Shown here one piece after another: positions 10,461 to 21,601 of a stretch of DNA of 64,000 bases. The notes under the pieces were generated by a model, which did no database searches, had not been told where the DNA came from, and saw only the letters and a list, made by a program, of their open reading frames with translations. A program made the translations under genes and the position numbers. This DNA is from Gracilaria gracilis (lineage: Eukaryota > Rhodophyta > Florideophyceae > Gracilariales > Gracilariaceae), in the NCBI GenBank assembly GCA_030374805.1, contig JARGSG010000217.1:310001-374000 (forward strand), given 5' to 3'. The stretch's first letter is position 1. The number at the start of each line of letters is the position of its first letter.

Positions 10461-12255
10461 TCAGTTACTCTGAGGAGAGGGGGATGAAGAGGTGGGTGAT
10501 AGAGGAGGCGGGAGAAAGGTTACGCTAGATGAACGAGGCGAATGGGCGCGGATATATCGGGGGGCACAACGGAGTGGGCAGCGAATATATGTGGCCAACG
10601 CAATGGCGCGCGAGAGGTACAACGCGCACGAGTCGAGAATCCTGCTGCTGTACAGGCACACATCGCGTTCTCGGCGCTGGAATTCGGCATCTCCAAAAGT
10701 ATCTTGTTCATCCTTCTGCAAGTGCTGCACGAACGCGTACATTCTCAACTTGGACCATTCTGTGTACAACATGACCTTCAACCGGTCGTCAGTGTTGTGC
10801 AGAGGCACAGTGGTGGTAATGGTATCCAGAATGCGTTCCAGGAGACTAATGGCAGTACCAAATGCGACATCAGCCCATCGTTGCATACCAAACACGTACG
10901 ATTCAATCTTCTTGAGCGAGGTGTATTCCAAGGCAAGCAACTCGGTGGTGTTGTGATAGGCGACAAGCGCGCCCGACATGCGTCCAATGCGGAGTTGAAG
11001 TGCGTACTTGAAGAAGACTGTGTGAACCATATCGTAGAACTCACGCTCGTACGAGTCGGTCTTGTCCTTGAGAAAGCGAAGCTTGTGCGAAGCATGCTGC
11101 AAGTAGTTTGGGAGATCATATCGAATCTTGGCGACGGCACGCGTTTTGACATCGAACAACTCGCCGGTGTCGGGGTTGCGACAATCAATCTGGGCGCGAA
11201 GCACAAACTGGGAAGCCTGAGAGTAGTGATAAAACTGGTGCTCATCGGCGGATGGATTCATTTCGGATTGCGGCTGTGTTCGACGCTGACGATGGGGGGG
11301 AAGAACATACTTTGAGGCAAAATCTTCGGGCGACATGGTGAGCATTCGCTCCATGGAATAGCCCAAGTCGCTCAGGTTGGAAGGGCCGGTGTCGGTTCCA
11401 GAGTGGGCGTTGACGGTGTACACATCGCGACCAGGTTGGTTTCGCGAGAGAGTGAAGGCGACCGGGCGGCGATGAAACTTTGAAAAATGGCTGGGCATAT
11501 CTGCCAGTTGTTCGGATAGACCACCGAGTAAGTGGGTATCGCTATAGTTGGACAGAAAGTGATACATGGCGGCAATCGCCGGCGATATAGAACTGGTGCT
11601 GCTCGAGTAGCGTGCGCGCGCCGTACGCGCCGCAATGTGATGCAGCGTGGCATTCTGCGGCCGGAACATAGCCCAGAATGTTCTGGCACGCAATATCGCG
11701 CGGCTACACAGCGCAGCGCACGGCGTCGCAGCCGTAAAACTAGTGGCGGTGCCGATGCGTGCGCCGTCTGCGCGCGCGCTGCTTATCGCGCCAGCGCCGG
11801 GTAAGCAGCCAGGGCGCGTGCAGCGCGTAAAGCCCGTCGCCGCGCAGCAAGACGTGCATGCCGTGCGCGAGCTGCGGCACCGTGGCAGCTGCGGCGGCGG
11901 CGGCGTGCTGCTGCTGCTGCTGCTGCTGCTGCTGCGGCGGCTGCTGCTCGGTGTCGATCTCGCGCAGCGCCAGCGTGCTGTGCTCGATGTGCGGCCAGTT
12001 GGAAATGTCGTCGCGCGCGTGGCCGTACTAGAAGCGCTCCTGGGGCGACGCGCTCTCGTTGACGCGCTGCGGCTTCCAGGGCAGCGGGCGGTGATAGCCG
12101 AACGGCGGCTGCCTCGGCTCGTCGCGCGGCGACGGCGGCGGCGGCGGTGGCTCGTCGCGCGTCGCCGCCGCGTGCTGCGCGCGCTAGTGCCCGTGGGCGC
12201 GGCGCGCTAGACGCGCGGCGCAGCTCACAAGCGGCGCGCTGCACGCGAGCATCAT
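10461..12255 (-). pseudogene. Pet127-like mitochondrial RNA-processing protein, N-terminal part broken
   Basis: The 410-codon frame from 11693 to 10461 matches the Pet127 family (mitochondrial RNA 5' processing; assigned to PD-(D/E)XK-type nucleases). It shows YSSSTSSISPAIAAMYHF, LGYSMERMLTMSPEDF, LFDVKTRAVAKIRYDLPNY with the FDxKTRA motif, and YEREFYDMVHTVFFKYALQ. The first ATG in that frame is at 11669. Upstream, a second phase beginning at an ATG at 12255 reads an arginine-rich leader (MMLACSAPLV...), a proline run, ERF then a stop then YGHARDDISNWPHIEH, a polyglutamine tract (CTG repeat, about 11907-11935) and VPQLAHGMHVLLRGDGLY. All are expected in the family's N-terminal half. This phase carries four in-frame TAG codons (12186-12184, 12030-12028, 11742-11740, 11706-11704) and a shift between 11704 and 11669. 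The leader suits mitochondrial targeting. Confidence 0.8.
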
Positions 12256-12846
12256 GCCCCGATGATCGCGCGCGCGCGGACGGCACGGCTATCTCGACTG
12301 ACGTTCATCGTTGCGGCGCGGAGCGCGCCATGAGCACGTCAAGCTGGTCTAGCGTGGCATGCCACGGTCACGCTCTGTTCTCGCCCAACTGCTGGCCACT
12401 TGGTACACCGGGCGCAGCTGGCCACTTGTTGCAGCTGGCCACATGTCACTGCAGCCACACCAGATCAGCATGCCACCTGCTCACCAGTGCAGTGCTCACG
12501 CCACTTCGACGCTGAGCAGGTCCGCGCTGCTCACGACGCGGCGCACGCTGCGCGACTTGTTGAGGCGGCATATGTCGCGGCAGCTCAGCATCAGCAGCAG
12601 CGCCGCCTGCGACGCGTCGTCCGCGCACCGGCCGCGCTCCCGCGCTGCACCACGCCTGCACCACCGGTACGACTTGACGAAAAAAGCGCACACGAACACC
12701 GATCTGGCGCCGATGATGAGCACTATGCAACGAGCAGCCACTGCCACCGCATCTGCTTGGAGTGGAACGCCATCGCCGTGCCCATCAACGCCGTCATCAT
12801 GTACAGGCCGCCCACCGCCAAGCAGAAAAACGCCTTCTGTGTGATG
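12256..12846 (-). other. Possible multi-pass membrane protein remnant
   Basis: Minus-strand phases around 12500-12870 read two hydrophobic segments, AFFCLAVGGLYMMTALMGTA and then, after a phase change, AARCIVLIIGARSVFVCAFFV, both followed by basic residues as in a multi-pass protein. The family is not recognised and the phase changes suggest decay. Very GC-rich, low-complexity sequence to the left shows nothing further. Confidence 0.25.
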
Positions 12847-13067
12847 AGAGAGAAATGACGGGGAGAGCAAGTGATCCATTGCGAATACTGCATGACTGCG
12901 ATGCGGTTTTGGTAGCAAAAGTTGGACGGAAAGTAGCAGTACAGACCGGTATGTAGGCGGCGCACCGAAAAGTGAAAAAAGATCGTGATTTCATGCACAT
13001 GTAACAAACTTGCTTTACATTTGCACCATACCCAATGTGTTTAAATTGACGAGGAGGCGATTAAATA
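12847..13067. repeat. Direct repeat, copy A (about 220 bp)
   Basis: This block recurs 310 bases further on at 13157-13386. The shared sequence includes GAGAGCAAGTGATCCATTGC, a run ending in GCACCGAAAAGTGAAAAA, and the terminal GACGAGGAGGCGATTAAATA. The two copies are about 90% identical by eye with a few small indels. Confidence 0.9.
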
Positions 13068-13156
13068 AGAGAATATGTATGGCTCGTGGTTAAGAATTCG
13101 TGTTGACCAAACACAAAATTCATAGGTACCAGCACACACACAGCGAAAATGGGAGG

Positions 13157-13386
13157 GGAGAGAGCTAAATGAAGGAGAGAGCAAGTGATCCATTGCAAAT
13201 ACTGAATGACTGCGATGCGGTTTTGGTAGCAAAGGTTGGACAGAATTGTTTGTAGCAGTACAGACCGGTATGTAGGAGGCGCACCGAAAAGTGAAAAATG
13301 ATCGTGAATTCATGCAAATGTAACAAACTTGCTTTACATTTGCACCTCACTCAATGTGCTTAAATTGACGAGGAGGCGATTAAATA
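13157..13386. repeat. Direct repeat, copy B, abutting the LTR-element fragment
   Basis: Second copy of the 12847-13067 block. Similarity ends exactly at GATTAAATA, where the truncated retroelement begins at 13387. The 89 bases between the copies are not repeated. A local tandem duplication before or during the rearrangement that cut off the retroelement would explain this. Confidence 0.9.
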
Positions 13387-15309
13387 CAGTCCACCTGTCT
13401 GGGGATCCCGCATTGCCATAGAGGTAGGTCTCGTAACCGGATTGGTCGGTGCTGTAGCGTAAGAGGATGCTTGCGAACCACCCGTTGAGGTTTGTTGAGT
13501 GCTCGCCGCACTTGGTGATGACCTTACCGAAGCTGGTGGTACTGTCGACGACCAATTACCAATAGAGGTGGCTCGTGACTGAGCCTGCGGCGCAGTCACG
13601 AGATGAATTGCCATCCCTGTTGCTACGCGGATGAGCAAATCACCCTCTGAGGTAGTGCTTTCTTCTAGCTCCAATACTGACCGTTTCGGTTTAGCCTTTG
13701 AGGTAGGGGGCGCCAACGGCTTTTTTCCATGACGGAGAATGTCGCCAAGCCCCTGGGCATTACGGGCAAGCCCATTATAGTCCACCTTACGGTTGTTCGC
13801 CAGGTGGTTGCGTACCTGCGAACGGATCGCTTTGTCGACATTGTCGGCAAAAAGCGACTTTAACCTACTAGTGGTAAAGACATTACCGCATCGGGTGGCC
13901 AGGTTCCAAAGGCTCGACGATAATTCCATTTCTGTTTCGCTGGAGCGTTGGCAATATGCCTGCACCTCAGCGTAACCTTCTTGGATAACCTCATCGGTCG
14001 CGTAAGTTTCCAACATGAAATTAACCACTTCTGGGTACGTCTCTAACATCTCTGTTCCCTCTTCATCAACCGCCAGGGTATTTCCGCGGAGCCGGCCTTG
14101 CAGCAAGTGGTAAGCTTGACCTTTAAGGTAAAACTGGAATAACCACATGGCAGCACCTTCAGAAAAACCATTTTGGTCACAGGCAGTCTTTAACTTCTGT
14201 AGAAACTCAATTACCGCAATGGGATCATCACCTGTGAAGGTGGTATCACCCATCTGGAAGCTGAGCTTCTTGTGGTGCTTGGTGATCTTCAGCGCAACTT
14301 CTTGGGTGTAAGCAGAGGATTGGTTTCTAAACCGATATGACATATAATCAACCGCTTTTGTGAACATGTCGTTCAGTGGCTGACGCACCTCTAGGGTGGT
14401 ATCGGTGTCCGAATCCGAGTCGAACGGCTCGTACCGTTTCTTCTTACCTTTACGGTTTCTCTTTGACGACTTCTTCGTCAACCGGTTCGGCTTCTTTTTG
14501 CGTCTACCTTTACGGTCATCATCCGACGATGAACCAGTATCGGTATCGGAGCTCGAGAAATCGGGGTCAGAGTCGTAGCCGCGACTCTTTCCCTTTTTCC
14601 TCCTCCTTTCTTTACCCTTGCGGTTTCTTCTCCGTCGCCCCTCTTCTGGGTCAGAAGAATCGTCCTCAGGTCCACCAGCCTTGGTGTCCTTTTGAAAGTT
14701 ACCTCCAATGGGTGGCAAGTACACGTCTCGAGGACCCATCTCTATATGGCCCTCTTGACCTTGTCTTAAACCTTGTAGGTACGCACTATCGGCCGGAATT
14801 GGCTTGATTGGTGCGGAAGAACCTGCAGGAATCCCTTGTGGTTTTCGAGTAACCATATTCACCCCAGGGGTTTTTGCTTCCGCCATTCCTTCAGAAACCC
14901 AAAGGTCTTGAACCAATCGGTAGATACGCTCCCGAGCACCCGTTAAGAGGCATGTTTCAACCAATTTAGGTATGCGCTGAGAGAGCTTGTGCACGGCTCG
15001 ATCAACCACCAAGCGGGTAACGGCGTCCATATCCATAGAGGTCATAGCTTCATTAACCGTAGCGGTAAAAAGAGCTTTCGCTCGATCTTCCATTTGGGGC
15101 CAAAGGTCCTCAACCGTTGTCGGCAAATCTTTATTAGGTTCAGGAGCCGACAGAGGCTGAGAGCCCGTATCCTTTGAGGTTCCGGCCCGAGGTTGCCGAA
15201 GCAGCTCCTCGGGATTATCCAGAATGGGTTTGGCGGCCAAAGCCGCAGCAGAACCCTTGTGGCTAGGTGGCGCGCTAGAGCCACGAGTAATCCTTGTAGG
15301 TCTTTCCAT
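13387..15309 (-). CDS. Gag-like frame of the LTR fragment
   Basis: A long frame starting at the ATG at 15309, about 640 codons, running to the truncation of the element. Its N-terminal 150 residues are predicted helical. Next comes a very charged linker with alternating Lys/Arg and Asp/Ser runs (EGRRRRNRKGKERRRKK, DSDSDTDTT). Then comes a capsid-like segment with the retrotransposon gag pattern (FTGDDPIAVIEFLQKL ... AAMWLFQFYLKGQAYHLLQG). The last residues are read from flanking repeat sequence, so the original C-terminus is missing. Judged as part of a fossil element. Confidence 0.7.
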
Positions 15310-15456
15310 AGTGACCAATAGTGGTATCCAATTGCTTCGCGAGTATTCCTACGAAACCAAATAGGTGTGTGAACTTCCAGAATCCTTTCGAAAGTCTTCT
15401 GTGCACCAGTAAAGGTACGACAAAAACCAAGAAACTTCTAAGTCGGGAGACCAAAA

Positions 15457-15959
15457 TGTCGTACAAATACCGATGAGGTGTGGGGTCCGCCTGGTAGAGG
15501 GAGCGCGCAAGGGCTCAACCTAAAGGCGAAAACAACCAATATGGTAGTAGGGCACCTGAAACCCACAGGGGCAAACGGCGGGGCAACTGGTCTAGACCGT
15601 GTAGGTGTACGGTAGTAGGCGTCGACGCGCGGTAAAACCTGAATAGTAATAGAGTAGCAAGTGACCAAGATGGTATAGTTACTGCCCTAGTGGTGCCTGA
15701 CTTTACAATACCCGACGGGGAAGGCGAGGTACACCTCAATATATACAAGGTGCACCGACGCCGATCTCCCATGCGGGCATGACGTCATCGGCTGCGCGCA
15801 TGACCTACTGTCATGGGCCAGCAATGTTAAGCTAAACTAAATTAGAAATTAGTAATTATAAATTATAAATAACAGAATACCAATTGGGTGCTGTGCAGCC
15901 AGCAAGGCGCACAAGTAGGCCCACTTGGCACCAACCCATTGAGGTCTCATTGTACTACA
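15457..15959 (-). repeat. LTR of the truncated element
   Basis: 503 bp with TG...CA ends and a TATA-like GTATATATT about 210 bases into it. About 90% identical to the solo LTR at 38171-38679. On its right it interrupts a pogo-like transposase frame. The matching left junction is lost, so no target duplication can be read. Confidence 0.9.
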
Positions 15960-16673
15960 TATTCGGTTAACGTTTTGAAAAGTCGCACCGCACGTAAGAA
16001 GTTTGTGAGACCTGGTCGAGTAAGCTCGTCTACCTCCGCACCCCTTCGGTTTCCATGCAAGTACTCCTGTTTCGTCTAAGTTTATAATTCTTCTGGCATC
16101 AATGTTGTGTTTATGCACTATGCATTCCAACTTCGCGAAATGTGCCACCAATACCTCTGCATTTGTAGCATTGTACCTGGTAGCATCTTGCTTTCTCTGC
16201 GTTCGGAACGCAATGGTATCACTGTGACGGGCCTCGAAGGATCGACAAAACCCATGTCCAGGCCAACCATCTTCAAATTGAAGCTTCTTGCGGCGGGGGT
16301 ATGGCATTTTGAGCACCAGCATTGCCACGACGTCCATCAGATCTTTTCGGGTTAATGGACGCCCGAGTTCAGCGTAATGGCGAAGTAACTCAACTACCTC
16401 TTTCTCTTCAACAGCTGTAAGTGCGGCTCGATTTTTTGGCTCATTTTTGTCTGCATTTCGGTGGGTGTGACGATAGTGCAAAGTAGATAGAGGGATATTG
16501 TAGCGGCGTGAAGCTGTACGGAAGGAAGAACCTCTGGAGATTAGCCGACAAGCTTGGCTCAAGTTTCGTTGTTGACGTCGTTTGGTTTCATTTGTATCTT
16601 CCAGTAGAACATTTGTCATCCTTTGGCGTTTGCGGAAGCCAAAACGGCTACGGAATGCTGCTGAGGAGCTCAT
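15960..16673 (-). pseudogene. Pogo-like (DDE_1) transposase, N-terminal half
   Basis: An ATG-started frame of about 240 codons that ends where the LTR begins. Residues about 30-75 form a psq-type helix-turn-helix (ACRLISRGSSFRTASRRYNI). A CENP-B-like second DNA-binding region follows (VEEKEVVELLRHYAELGRPL, GWPGHGFCRSFEARH). The first catalytic block is RRIINLDETGVLAWKPKG, the DET motif of the DDE_1 family seen in pogo/Tigger/Jerky-type transposons. The remaining DDE residues are missing because the LTR element inserted at about codon 238 and the other side was later lost. The terminal repeat of the transposon was not identified. Confidence 0.85.
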
Positions 16674-18958
16674 ATCTGGGTTGATGTTGGGTGTGGGAAA
16701 CAGTTCTGGTTTGTCTGTTGGTGTTTTATAGTGAGTCTTGACGATTCTATCGTTGCTATAAAGTGTTTATTGGGGCGGTGATCGTATCGGAGATTGTGTT
16801 TGGCCATTTTTTTGTGCGGAACTGTGGCCGTTTCGGTTGCCTACCGCACGTTTGTTGGTGGCGGTAAGCATTTTGAGAGATTGGTAGTGTTCTGGAGAAG
16901 GACTTGCGCTCAGGGATGGACCGTGATGGAGTTCAATTGGCCTCTTGGAGCCCAGGACGTAGAGTGGTTAGCGCAACCGACTAATGATGGTTGGCGGAGG
17001 TGATGTATTGCTATCATATTCGGTGCAATTTGCAATAAACAGGGATGTACAAAGATAAGAGCAGGCGTTGAACTGCAAGAGCACCCGGCTGTAATTTACC
17101 AAACGCGCAATCGCTTGGCTGCCACAGCCATGCGCAACGCAGCAGCTCAACGCACGGGTGGCGTGTTTGATTGTTTTTGTTTTTTTGACAAGTTTTGCGA
17201 TTTGCAACTCCATTGCGCAAGCGCACTCTCACGCGCCAAAAATATATACATGATACCAAAACGCGCAACACTTGTTGCAGCTTGTTTTTAAATCGTGTGC
17301 GAGCGAGAGCACATAAGGGGAGATAGAGGGAGAAAGAAAAGGATATAAAACGAGAACGAGAGCGAGCGGCGGAGACCAAAAAGAGGGTGTTGGAGGAAAA
17401 AAGATGGTGCCAAAAAGCGCTGCGTGGGGAGCAGGCGACGAACGAGCAGAACGCAATGGATACAGCACAACAAGTGGTGAGTGCATCGTTACGTCACAAC
17501 GCGTCAAACACAGCGCAACGAAAACGACGGCACGAGAGCACTAACAAGAACGCTCGCGAGCACACGCTCAAGCAGAGAGAGAGAGAAAGCGAGCGAACGG
17601 AGTGAAGCATGGAGCAGCCGCGCGGACGCCAGCGTCAATGGACGTGCGTAAGCGACAGTGGCCACTCTGAACCGGGAGCCGCACTCTGCAGCACTTTGTC
17701 GCGAAGCAAGCCAGTGTGGGTGCGGTGGCGCTGCAGGCACAGTAGACAGCGGCTGGAGTCGCCAAGACTCACAGACAGGCAGACGGACAGAGAGCAATGA
17801 GATGACAGGCACGGTCACAACATGGTGCGCCTCAACAAAAGCCACTACTTCCCTCAAACCCACACGCAATCAAGTAATCCTTCACGCCGCCAAAGCCGCG
17901 CGTAATGTACTTGAGCGTGTGCTCCATCACCTCTCGTGGCGCGCCAGTATGAAACTGATCGTGCTAACCATCGACGACGGAATTCCTTTGCAATATGCCG
18001 AAGCGTAAACAGACGTTTGTGTTCGGCCAACCTGATCTACAGAGATGCGTCCATTGGGTGGGAACATGGACCTCGAGAGTGGCCAGCCAAGCATATGAAA
18101 TGGTCTACAAAGACGGGGTGCTGTAGATACGGTGTTCTTCTTAGACTGATGCACGCGATTCGCCAGCTTGGCCAGAGTCGCTGGTTACGACGGCGGACGT
18201 GTTCTGTAAACATGATTTGCATTGTGGTCATTACCGCCCTGTAGTGGACGTGGGCGTAACTTTGCTGGTGGGGATTAGTTGTTACAAAGTCATGTTCCAC
18301 TCAGACGGGGGATGACGATACGCGCCATACTGTGAGCCAGCGTGTGTGATATGGCAGTGATGGCAACGTCTTAACGTGATGCTGATGGGGAGCTAGCGTT
18401 GAGGCGGGGACTTGCGGCTCCAATCGAAACGAGCAGCATTCAAGACAACACTTGCGCTGTTAGCACTATTGTGCTCGCGGAGTCGAGGAACTGAGTAGGC
18501 GTCAAACAGCGCATGAGCTGGCGAACACATCGGGGGAGCGAGGATGTTTGGGCGAGTGGTGAAGGCGCCATGACTCATGGCCCATGACCACGACGTGGCG
18601 CGAAGCGCTCCCGTTGACTGGCGAGATCGGTGGAAAACGTGTGCCATGCGAGCGGCTGCGCAAAGCGAATGGCGGTGCCGCACTGGCGGTGCAACGCCAA
18701 ACGATAGAGTTACGCGTGGCACCCACGCCACGCGTCGTGCCGCTCCGCTGCCGATCTCTGTTGCGGACGGCCGCTATGACTTAACCGTCGCCATCTCCGC
18801 GCATGGAACGCCACGCCTCCATCCCCGTGTGGTGCTTGCTGACATGAGCCGCCGCTCAAGGCGCGCGCCCACCGTCGCCGCCTTATGGAACGCCCGGTTC
18901 CCGCGCCGCTCGTGACGGTCGTTGCTCTTCCCCACCGTTGCTTCCTCCCCCTCGCACC
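16674..18958. other. No recognisable gene
   Basis: The first 100-150 bases are probably the 5' flank of the pogo-like transposon. The remainder has many frames of 60-140 codons on both strands without family signatures. Around 17930-18300 a plus-strand phase (MKLIVLTIDDGIPLQYAEA) could be the remnant of a protein-coding gene, but it is quickly interrupted and I do not recognise it. Confidence 0.35.
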
Positions 18959-20537
18959 ATGACGCCGTTCGCGCCCTTCCTGTCCGTCGCTGTGGTGACC
19001 TTCGTCTTGTGTGCCCGTGCCGCTTCGCAGCGCATCAACTTTGATATCACCGCAATGCAGTTCGGCAACGCGTACACCCCCATCGTGCCCAACTTCAAAA
19101 ACGTCACCGCGCGCGCCGGCATCGACGCGCGCTTCCGTTGGAAGAGGTACGCAGCCCGGCTGCAGCCGACCTCGATCGCGATGGATTCCCGGACCTCATG
19201 TTTTGTCACCACGATTCCGCCCGCGTCGAGCTCTATTTCAATAATCGTGACGGCACGTTTTCCAAGTCCAAGTGGGGAGTTTGGCATGACAGTCATGGCT
19301 TCTCCCCGTTCCCAATCACCTCAAGGGAACGCAATCTGTACTTCAAGCTCTCCGTTGGTGGAAATTATGGAAGGAAACTCAATCACCCTTTTGTGTTTGC
19401 CGTCGACTCTCACACTCCCAAAGTCGACGATGAAACAAAAGCAGTCGGAGTGCAATAAAAAGGCAGTCGTGGCCGCGCTGCCGTTTTCATGGACCTTTCC
19501 ATGGGTAAGAATCCCTTCTGGCCGGATGTCATCTTCACCAACGCCAGGCCGGCCTCGGGCAGCACTCTGTTTGCGTACGGGAATGTCGGCTTGAAAAAAT
19601 TCAAGTTACGTGGCTTGAAGGGTGGCTTTGTAAACGACGTCAATTGGTATGCCACCGTTACTGATCTAGAGAATGACGGCGTCATGGACGTCATCACATA
19701 CTGGCAGCTGCGAATCTGGCGTTTGGTCGCACGTTCCAAGTTTAAACAGATTACAAAAGATGTGTTACCCAGCAACATGAAACGAAACGGCGTTGTTTCT
19801 GTCGCGTAGATCGACTTCGATAATGATGGTGATTTCGACCTTTATGTTGCCCGCACCAAGTCCGGGGATCTTTCTTGGCAAACCGATTCAGTCTTTGAGG
19901 ATTATCTGGTGAAGAATCGGAACGGCAAGCATTACGAATGTATCTGATCGTGCCAAGATTCCTCGACGAACAACACCAAGAGGCGTTACTGTGGGTGATT
20001 TTAACAACGATGGATGGATGAATGGATCTGTATATTACACAGTATAAACAGGCAGACAAAATCCTACTCAACAACGCAGACGGCACTTTCACCAGTATTA
20101 GCGGGCTCAAATATAGGCCATCCAACGTACGCGGTGACCAAGCAGTGGGTGTGGACTACGATCTGGACGGAAGAATTGACCTCGTATCGGGGCAGGGCGA
20201 TCAAATCAGACAAGGATTGGGGGGTTCGTTCCGCATTTTTCGTAACGTGTTATCGAGAAGTGCTGGCAATTACGTTCTTGTGCGAGTGGGCAACGCCTGG
20301 AATCGGTCGTGTACGCCTTTACATGCAGTAGTCACCGTGAAGGCACGCGGTCTGAGCTTGAAACGACGCGTCGGAACGGCCGGTAGCGCCGTTTCTCAGT
20401 CATATATAGAAACCGTCCATTTCGGGTTGGGTCCGGTTTCTTGGATTGATGTGATATATGTGAAGTATTCGAATGGATACGTGGATGTAAGGCGCGTTTT
20501 GAAGGCCAAGCAACTTGTGTTCATGGGGAAACTGTGA
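18959..20537 (+). pseudogene. CRTAC1-like FG-GAP/VCBS and ASPIC/UnbV repeat protein, broken
   Basis: The ATG at 18959 opens a good signal peptide (MTPFAPFLSVAVVTFVLCARA) followed by an NVTARAGI segment typical of the family. Calcium-binding VCBS loops follow in order: DLDRDGFPDLM, DLENDGVMDVI, DFDNDGDFDLYVA, a DFNNDGWM loop and DYDLDGRIDLV. The C-terminal 100 residues match the ASPIC/UnbV domain (VTVKARGLSLKRRVGTAGS, SQSYIETVHFGLGPVSWID). Secreted proteins of this type are adhesion-like beta-propellers. The copy is disabled: a phase shift near 19140, stops at about 19456 (TAA), 19807 (TAG) and 19946 (TGA), and a small ATGG-repeat expansion near 20010 that shifts the frame. The arrangement of domains is otherwise complete, so decay is fairly recent. 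Confidence 0.85.
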
Positions 20538-21148
20538 ATTGCTGCGTTCAAAACGATTCGTTCTGCTGGACGCCATGTGGCACTCGTGCTTGGGGCCCGC
20601 ACGCGCCCCAGTGATCTCACAGATAGAACTCTACCGCCTTGGGCCAATCCCTCCTTCCAATTATCAGTCGTTACCGTACTACAGCTCTGTTCCTTGACTA
20701 AAAAGTGCTGTTGAAGGCGCCAGGGTGTCGCCGTCAACCCATGGATATCGCGCTTCCACCTTCTGTACCCGCCATGGACATACCTATACACGTCGAAAAT
20801 GCTTTTCGTCCTACGAACTTCATCGAGATAACGTCTTTCTGCAGCTTTCCCGCTTGCTCAGTTGCAAACTCCATGTCACTACTGTAACTATTGCAACTGC
20901 GCCGCAAACCGCAAATGTACGTTGCATTCATCCGCGAAGCTGTTCAATCTCAATCTCCGCCTCCACTTCGAGACATTAATCCAAGCGCAAAACAAGTTCG
21001 TCTGCGAGCAATGTGCTCTAATAGCCCCTCCGCATCATCAGTACATCCCCGCGCACATCGGGATCCTTGAGCCCAGCCACCCGGCCTCATTCTCACACCT
21101 TTCTCTTGCTAATTGCTCATTGCCCACACTCTTCGAATCAACTGCATC
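20538..21148. other. No gene seen
   Basis: Spacer between the CRTAC1-like pseudogene and the PPDK fragment. Frames of 60-130 codons exist on both strands but none shows a signature. Confidence 0.35.
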
Positions 21149-21601
21149 ATGAATACTGCTACCCATCTTTCTAACTTGCTTAGCCACAAGTTACCGCTTG
21201 CAATCAAGGACAAGAATCAGGTGAAACAGGGTAAATTTGTGTACTTTTCTGGTAATGGCAAGGCCGAGGAGAGCGCGGGAATGAGGGCCTTACTGGGTGG
21301 CAAGGGGGCCGGTCTTGCCGAGATGTCCGCGCTTGGTCTACCGGTACCCCCGGGCTCCACCATCACCACTGAGGTGTGCACCTTGTTCAGTAAACAAAGT
21401 CGACAATATCCCCCGCGACTAGAGGCCGATGTGGTTAAATCTCTCGCGATGGTGGAGAAACTCACGAGTGCTCGTTTTGTGAATTCGCATCGTCCGCTTC
21501 TGGTTTCGGTGGATTCTGGCGCTCGCGTTTTCATGCCAGGAATGATGGATACTGTGCTAAATCTTAGATTGAATGATCATAGTGTTAGAGGACTAGCGTG
21601 A
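21149..21601 (+). pseudogene. ppdK: Pyruvate, phosphate dikinase, N-terminal fragment
   Basis: The frame starts with an ATG and a 30-residue leader, then matches the start of PPDK: FVYFSGNGKAEESAGMRALL, GGKGAGLAEMSALGLPVP, TITTEVCTLFSK and FMPGMMDTVLNLRLND. PPDK interconverts pyruvate, ATP and phosphate with phosphoenolpyruvate, AMP and diphosphate and is normally close to 880 residues. Here only about 135 residues of the nucleotide-binding domain remain before a stop at 21599, and no later part of the enzyme was found downstream. The usual SVRSGA string reads SVDSGA, so a conserved arginine of the active site is also lost. This is a 5' fragment of a host gene, not a functional enzyme. Confidence 0.9.

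Larger units (their letters stand above)
13387..15959 (-). mobile_element. LTR retrotransposon fragment (5' LTR, primer site, gag)
   Basis: A broken LTR element on the minus strand. Its 5' LTR is 15457-15959 (503 bp, TGTAGTACA...TGTACGACA), recognised because a homologous LTR stands alone at 38171-38679 on the plus strand. Three bases inside the LTR a primer-binding site starts (15453-15438, TGGTCTCCCGACTTAG), the form expected for pairing with a tRNA 3' end ending in CCA. A gag-like region follows. The element stops at the end of the repeated block at 13386, with no pol and no 3' LTR. The primer-site style favours a Ty3/Gypsy-like element, but without pol the family is not proven. It is a truncated fossil. 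The two LTRs of the family differ at roughly one base in ten. Confidence 0.85.

Noticed and set aside
11704-12186. Reassigned TAG codon in this organism
   Set aside because: TAG, TAA and TGA all occur as in-frame breaks in other host-like copies and normal stops end intact frames, so ordinary decay is enough.
11783-12286. Minus-strand 167-codon Ala/Arg-rich frame as a gene
   Set aside because: It is a shadow of the GC-rich Pet127-like N-terminal region, which reads well in another phase.
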